NCBI GenBank assembly: GCA_947628175.1
Contig: CANQZA010000007.1
Location: 1 to 54,465 of the forward strand
Direction of reading: 5' to 3'
DNA length: 54,465 bases
DNA from: an uncultured Clostridia bacterium
GTDB taxonomy: Bacteria; Bacillota; Clostridia; Oscillospirales; Acutalibacteraceae
Of this stretch, positions 51,560 through 54,465 are shown in pieces (position 1 is the stretch's first letter; each line of letters opens with the position of its first letter). A program made the position numbers and the translations under genes. Under the pieces are notes generated by a model. The model searched no databases, was not told where the DNA came from, and saw only the letters and a program-made list of their open reading frames with translations.

Positions 51560-52701
51560 TGAACCGCCTCAATAACATAATTTCTTGCTTTTTTATCTGC
51601 TTCAAGCACATCCTTAAGCGTAAAATCATTTTTATCACATGCTCTTATCATTGCTTCGTTATTAAGATATGCAATATCGGTAAATTTAATTTTACCTTGA
51701 AGAAAAAGTTTAACGCTTTCCTCATTCGCACCGTTTGCCGCCGCGGGGTGAAGACCGCCCAGTTTAATTGCATTTTTGCATACATCTATGCATTTAAAGG
51801 TTTCATAGTCCGGCTCATAAAAAGTAAGCTTTGCATAGTCGGTGAGAGAAAGCTCTTTCACAGGACTCGCCTCTCTTTCCGGATAAGTCAGCGCGTACTG
51901 TATCGGTATTCTCATATCGGGAACACCAAGCTGCGCAATCATTGAATTATCCTGATAAACAATGGCTGAGTGAATAACGGATTCTCTGTGAACAACAATT
52001 TCTATATCCTCGTTTTTCATATCAAAAAGCCATTTTGCCTCAATAAATTCCAGTCCCTTGTTCATCATTGTAGCGGAATCTATAGTTATTTTAGCGCCCA
52101 TATCCCAGTTGGGATGTTTAAGCGCATCAACAGCCGTTACAGTTTCAAGCTCGGCAAGCTTCTTTCCAAAGAAAGGACCTCCTGAAGCAGTGAGAATAAT
52201 TTTCTTGAGTGCCTTTTTTGACGGCATGCCCTGCATTGCCTGAAAGATTGCTGAATGCTCACTGTCAACCGGCAAAATGGAAACACCGTTTTCTTCAGCG
52301 AGATTTGTAACAAGCCGCCCGCCTGCAACAAGCGTTTCTTTATTGGCAAGAGCAATCGTTTTTTTAGCTTTTATGGCTTCAAGAGTGGGTTCTAATCCCA
52401 CCATGCCCACAACGGAATTCAAAACTGTATCGGCACCCGGATAAACAGCACATTCAATCAGCCCCTCCATGCCGCACAAAACCTTTGTGGGCAAATCTGC
52501 GATTCTGATTTTAAGCTCTGCCGCTGATTTTTCGCACATCATGCAGGCAAGCTGAGGCCTAAATTCTCTTATTTGCTTTTCCATTATATCCACTCTTGAA
52601 TTTGCAGTAAGACATATAACCGAATATCCGTGCATACGGCACACATCAAGACTTTGTGTTCCGATTGAGCCTGTTGAGCCAAGAAGAGAAATATTTTTCA
52701 T
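51556..52701 (-). CDS. dxr: 1-deoxy-D-xylulose-5-phosphate reductoisomerase
   Basis: A 381-residue NADPH enzyme, first committed MEP step. NADPH site LLGSTGSIGTQSLDV, metal/substrate motifs LPVDSEHSAIFQ, TASGGPFFGK, KITIDSATMMNKGLE, and GGLHPAAANGANEE. ATG 52701 follows AGGTGAT; GTG 52710 is a weaker choice. With ispG it places two MEP genes in one cluster. Confidence 0.95.
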   Translation of the reverse strand: MKNISLLGSTGSIGTQSLDVCRMHGYSVICLTANSRVDIMEKQIREFRPQLACMMCEKSAAELKIRIADLPTKVLCGMEGLIECAVYPGADTVLNSVVGMVGLEPTLEAIKAKKTIALANKETLVAGGRLVTNLAEENGVSILPVDSEHSAIFQAMQGMPSKKALKKIILTASGGPFFGKKLAELETVTAVDALKHPNWDMGAKITIDSATMMNKGLEFIEAKWLFDMKNEDIEIVVHRESVIHSAIVYQDNSMIAQLGVPDMRIPIQYALTYPEREASPVKELSLTDYAKLTFYEPDYETFKCIDVCKNAIKLGGLHPAAANGANEESVKLFLQGKIKFTDIAYLNNEAMIRACDKNDFTLKDVLEADKKARNYVIEAVQ

Positions 52702-52710
52702 CTGTATCAC

Positions 52711-53502
52711 CTAAAAAATATTTTTTGTAACAAGTATAATCGCATAAGTGCATGGAAGCGTAAAGAGCGTTGAGTCCATTCTGTCCATCACACCGCCATG
52801 ACCCGGGAATATTTTCCCAAAATCCTTTACGCCAAAATTTCTTTTTAAAACAGAGGCTGACAAATCACCCATCATTCCCATAAACGAAACCGGTATGCAA
52901 AGCGCAAGCAGCACTGTTGCCATATTGCTTTCAATAGGAACAATGGCAGTTTTATTATATATGGTGAGTGCAACGGAATTGAGAAGCATACTGAAAACAA
53001 GTCCGCCCACAGCGCCCTCAACTGTTTTTTTAGGTGAGATATTCGGTGACATCTTATGCTTTCCTATTGCCATACCGGTAAGCTGTGCGCCTGTATCCGT
53101 GGCAAGTGCACAGATAAGCGAATAAAAAATCAGATATATTCCGTACTGCTGATTATCAAACATATCTCTAATTTTTATAAAAAGACTAAAGCCAAACGGC
53201 ACTGCAACTGACGCAAATACCGATACGCTTACATCTTCAAAAGTTGTGTACGCGTATCCCTTGAGCATTGCAAGCAAAAACACAAGACATAAGGCAATTA
53301 CAAACACAATATTTGGAATAAAACCTGTAATGGAACCGTAGACTTCTTCGCTCACAAATGGCAGCAAAACCCTGTTACTTGCGAAAAAAGGTACTGCCGC
53401 AGAAAAAGCAGTTCCGATTATTTTTATAAAAGTATTTTGAACATTGGCACAGTTCATAATTTCCCAGCTTGCAACCGCGCAGAGAAAAGCAACCGCAATC
53501 AC
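52711..53502 (-). CDS. cdsA: Phosphatidate cytidylyltransferase CdsA, 5'-truncated
   Basis: CDP-diacylglycerol synthase, a membrane enzyme feeding phospholipid synthesis. The catalytic C-terminus is complete: ATDTGAQLTGMAIGKHKMSPNISPKKTVEGAVGG (in parts) and DLSASVLKRNFGVKDFG, FPGHGGVMDRMDS. Homology appears to begin abruptly near 53510 in LTLAVIAVAFLCAVASWE; the usual first 25-30 residues with the first membrane helix are missing, replaced by phage DNA polymerase sequence. The listed GTG 53502 has no convincing ribosome site. Either a broken gene or a contig join; see findings. Confidence 0.82.
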   Translation of the reverse strand: MIAVAFLCAVASWEIMNCANVQNTFIKIIGTAFSAAVPFFASNRVLLPFVSEEVYGSITGFIPNIVFVIALCLVFLLAMLKGYAYTTFEDVSVSVFASVAVPFGFSLFIKIRDMFDNQQYGIYLIFYSLICALATDTGAQLTGMAIGKHKMSPNISPKKTVEGAVGGLVFSMLLNSVALTIYNKTAIVPIESNMATVLLALCIPVSFMGMMGDLSASVLKRNFGVKDFGKIFPGHGGVMDRMDSTLFTLPCTYAIILVTKNIF

Positions 53503-54115
53503 CGCGAGAGTTAATTATAAGATCTGTTTCCCACTGTTTCTGTATAAAGTCCGGTACGGGGAAAGCCATTAAGATCTTATCAATTGCTCTTTCGGTTTCA
53601 ACGTCCTGTTTGCAGTATGTTTTGAAATTACTCCACTTTTCAGGGGCTGTATTCGGCATATTCCGCGTCCGATAACCGTTTGTTCGTGTAGCCTTGCACG
53701 GCACGCAAAAATAACGGATCAAAGCCCTGCCGATACTGAGTTTCTGCTTATCAGCAGGTAACCCCAATGCACTACCGGCCATTTCAAGACTTGCAGGATA
53801 ACCACAATACAAACTGTGCATCATACTACAACGCCACTGTGAGGGCGTCATACTTCCGTAATACTTAGATAAACATAAAAACTCAAAACCTGCATTGTGC
53901 GCGTGCTTTATATAGTCATCACGGAATAACGTTTCTATAAGCCACGCAGGAACGGTCTCTCCCATTGCGAGATCAATTATCTGCGAGGGACCGTCATCCA
54001 GAGCGTAACCTATCAACAGTATTTCAAAATCGTCTGACGAAACATACTTGTACATTCCCGCTTTCGCGATCGGTACGCTTGAATATGTTTCAAGATCTAT
54101 ATGAATATCGTGCAT
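53375..54115 (-). CDS. Phage family A DNA polymerase, N-terminal fragment (truncated)
   Basis: Reads as the N-terminal 3'-5' exonuclease-containing part of a phage-type family A DNA polymerase. It starts with the DxE motif in IHIDLETYSSVPI, then FEILLIGYALDDG, HAHNAGFEFLCLSKYYG, YCKQDVETERAIDKIL and QKQWETDLIINSRG. At about 53505 the homology stops; the remaining roughly 43 residues are out-of-frame cdsA sequence (Cys-rich tail). A full phage enzyme is about 600-650 residues, so roughly two thirds are missing. GAGGAGG precedes ATG 54115. Non-functional as a polymerase if the join is real. Confidence 0.8.
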   Translation of the reverse strand: MHDIHIDLETYSSVPIAKAGMYKYVSSDDFEILLIGYALDDGPSQIIDLAMGETVPAWLIETLFRDDYIKHAHNAGFEFLCLSKYYGSMTPSQWRCSMMHSLYCGYPASLEMAGSALGLPADKQKLSIGRALIRYFCVPCKATRTNGYRTRNMPNTAPEKWSNFKTYCKQDVETERAIDKILMAFPVPDFIQKQWETDLIINSRGDCGCFSLRGCKLGNYELCQCSKYFYKNNRNCFFCGSTFFRK

Positions 54116-54136
54116 TACCTAACCTCCTCAATAAAT

Positions 54137-54163
54137 AAAAACGGGGCTGTTCACCCCGTTTTT
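54137..54163 (-). terminator. Terminator between DUF2815 and phage polymerase genes
   Basis: AAAAACGGGG (54137-54146) pairs perfectly with CCCCGTTTTT (54154-54163) around a 7-base loop, two bases after the DUF2815 stop; the reverse strand continues TTTTTATTTATTG. Confidence 0.8.
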
Positions 54164-54165
54164 AT

Positions 54166-54465
54166 TTACATAGGCAATCCCGTGATAGGATTGATATTCA
54201 TTGCGGGATCAAAGTATAAATCTTTCGGCGTTGTTGGTGCAGGTATAGTCGGTATTGCAGCCCCATAGTTTGGTATTGCAGCTGCATAGTTTGGTGTAGC
54301 TACTGTCTGACCTATGCCCTCAAAATCGGATGCGGCGGATGCTCCACCGGAAAGAGGCTCTCCGTCACGCGTTTTGAGAACATTTCCTAAACCGCATCCG
54401 ATACCTTTATTGCCGTTTGTATCAAAGGCAAAAAAGTTAAGTGTCACGCGAGCATACATACCTGA
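54166..54465 (-). CDS. Phage DUF2815 protein (N-terminus outside window)
   Basis: The C-terminal 99 residues of a DUF2815 protein, a phage protein regularly placed just before the family A polymerase and likely ssDNA-binding. The visible core is YARVTLNFFAFDTNGNKGI and CGLGNVLKTRDGEPLSGG. After it lies a low-complexity tail with a 7-residue repeat (IPNYAAA/IPNYGAA, 21-bp DNA period). The start lies right of the window edge. Confirms that the right end is a phage replication module. Confidence 0.8.
   Translation of the reverse strand, partial: SGMYARVTLNFFAFDTNGNKGIGCGLGNVLKTRDGEPLSGGASAASDFEGIGQTVATPNYAAAIPNYGAAIPTIPAPTTPKDLYFDPAMNINPITGLPM
54251..54292. repeat. 21-bp tandem repeat in DUF2815 gene
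   Basis: Two near-identical 21-bp units (54251-54271 and 54272-54292) plus a partial third encode the Pro-Asn-Tyr-Ala-rich tail. Confidence 0.7.

Noticed and set aside
1-54465. CRISPR arrays, rRNA, tRNA and insertion sequences
   Set aside because: None recognised: no regularly spaced repeats, transposase motifs, tRNA cloverleaf or rRNA sequence seen by eye; short tRNAs could be missed without a scan, but coding density leaves little room.

Overview
The window looks like the chromosome of a low-to-moderate GC, endospore-forming, Gram-positive Clostridia member, most likely a gut Oscillospirales/Ruminococcaceae-type organism. The grounds are a PolC-type replicative polymerase, HU, the sporulation genes yabP, yabQ and a spoVB/yabM-like flippase, the Firmicutes neighbourhoods recJ-relA-dtd-hemZ and cdsA-dxr-rseP-ispG-polC, strong GGAGG-type ribosome binding sites, and several TTG/GTG starts. 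The taxon is inferred from gene content only.

Layout. 1-8.6 kb is a mixed housekeeping and accessory stretch: an ABC-F ATPase cut by the window edge, manA, a DUF378 membrane protein, a reverse-strand group (zinc phospholipase-like protein, methyltransferase, GNAT, YbaK deacylase, DUF362 protein), then a cytoplasmic GH5 endoglycoceramidase-like enzyme and a small amidase. 8.7-10.0 kb is an isolated phage-type lysis cassette (coiled-coil membrane protein, SPP1-type holin, C39-like endolysin) with no other phage genes beside it. 10.2-20.6 kb is a forward arginine/carbamoyl-phosphate operon, argC-argJ-argB-argD-argF-carA-carB, behind a strong promoter and an ARG-box-like operator. Its last gene is one continuous reading frame joining CarB to a diaminopimelate epimerase (DapF).

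From 20.6 kb to the right end everything is on the reverse strand. In transcription order, right to left: a truncated phage replication segment (DUF2815, family A polymerase) abuts a 5'-truncated cdsA. Next come dxr, rseP, ispG and a PolC that lacks the proofreading exonuclease domain. Then comes a his operon beginning with a HisZ-HisG fusion, interrupted between hisD and hisB by a ComEC-like metallohydrolase plus DUF3006, and running with almost no gaps into recJ, relA, dtd, an MBL hydrolase and hemZ. After that are a coiled-coil protein, spoVB/yabM, mazG, HU, rqcP, yabP, yabQ, divIC, an orphan fumarase alpha subunit, an RlmL-like rRNA methyltransferase, a phosphoglucomutase/phosphomannomutase, a NifU-like mini protein, a GH38 alpha-mannosidase and a small membrane-anchored protein.

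How the genes work together: the forward operon takes N-acetylglutamate to citrulline and makes carbamoyl phosphate. The reverse block covers most of histidine synthesis (hisH, hisF, hisC and a histidinol phosphatase are not in view), stringent-response and translation quality control, MEP isoprenoid synthesis, phospholipid synthesis and DNA replication. The unusual points are two enzyme fusions (CarB-DapF, HisZ-HisG), the exonuclease-less PolC, a yabP ribosome binding site buried in a perfect 11-bp stem, the lone lysis cassette, and an abrupt phage/chromosome junction inside cdsA that may be recombination or an assembly chimera. No rRNA, tRNA, CRISPR array or insertion sequence was recognised.
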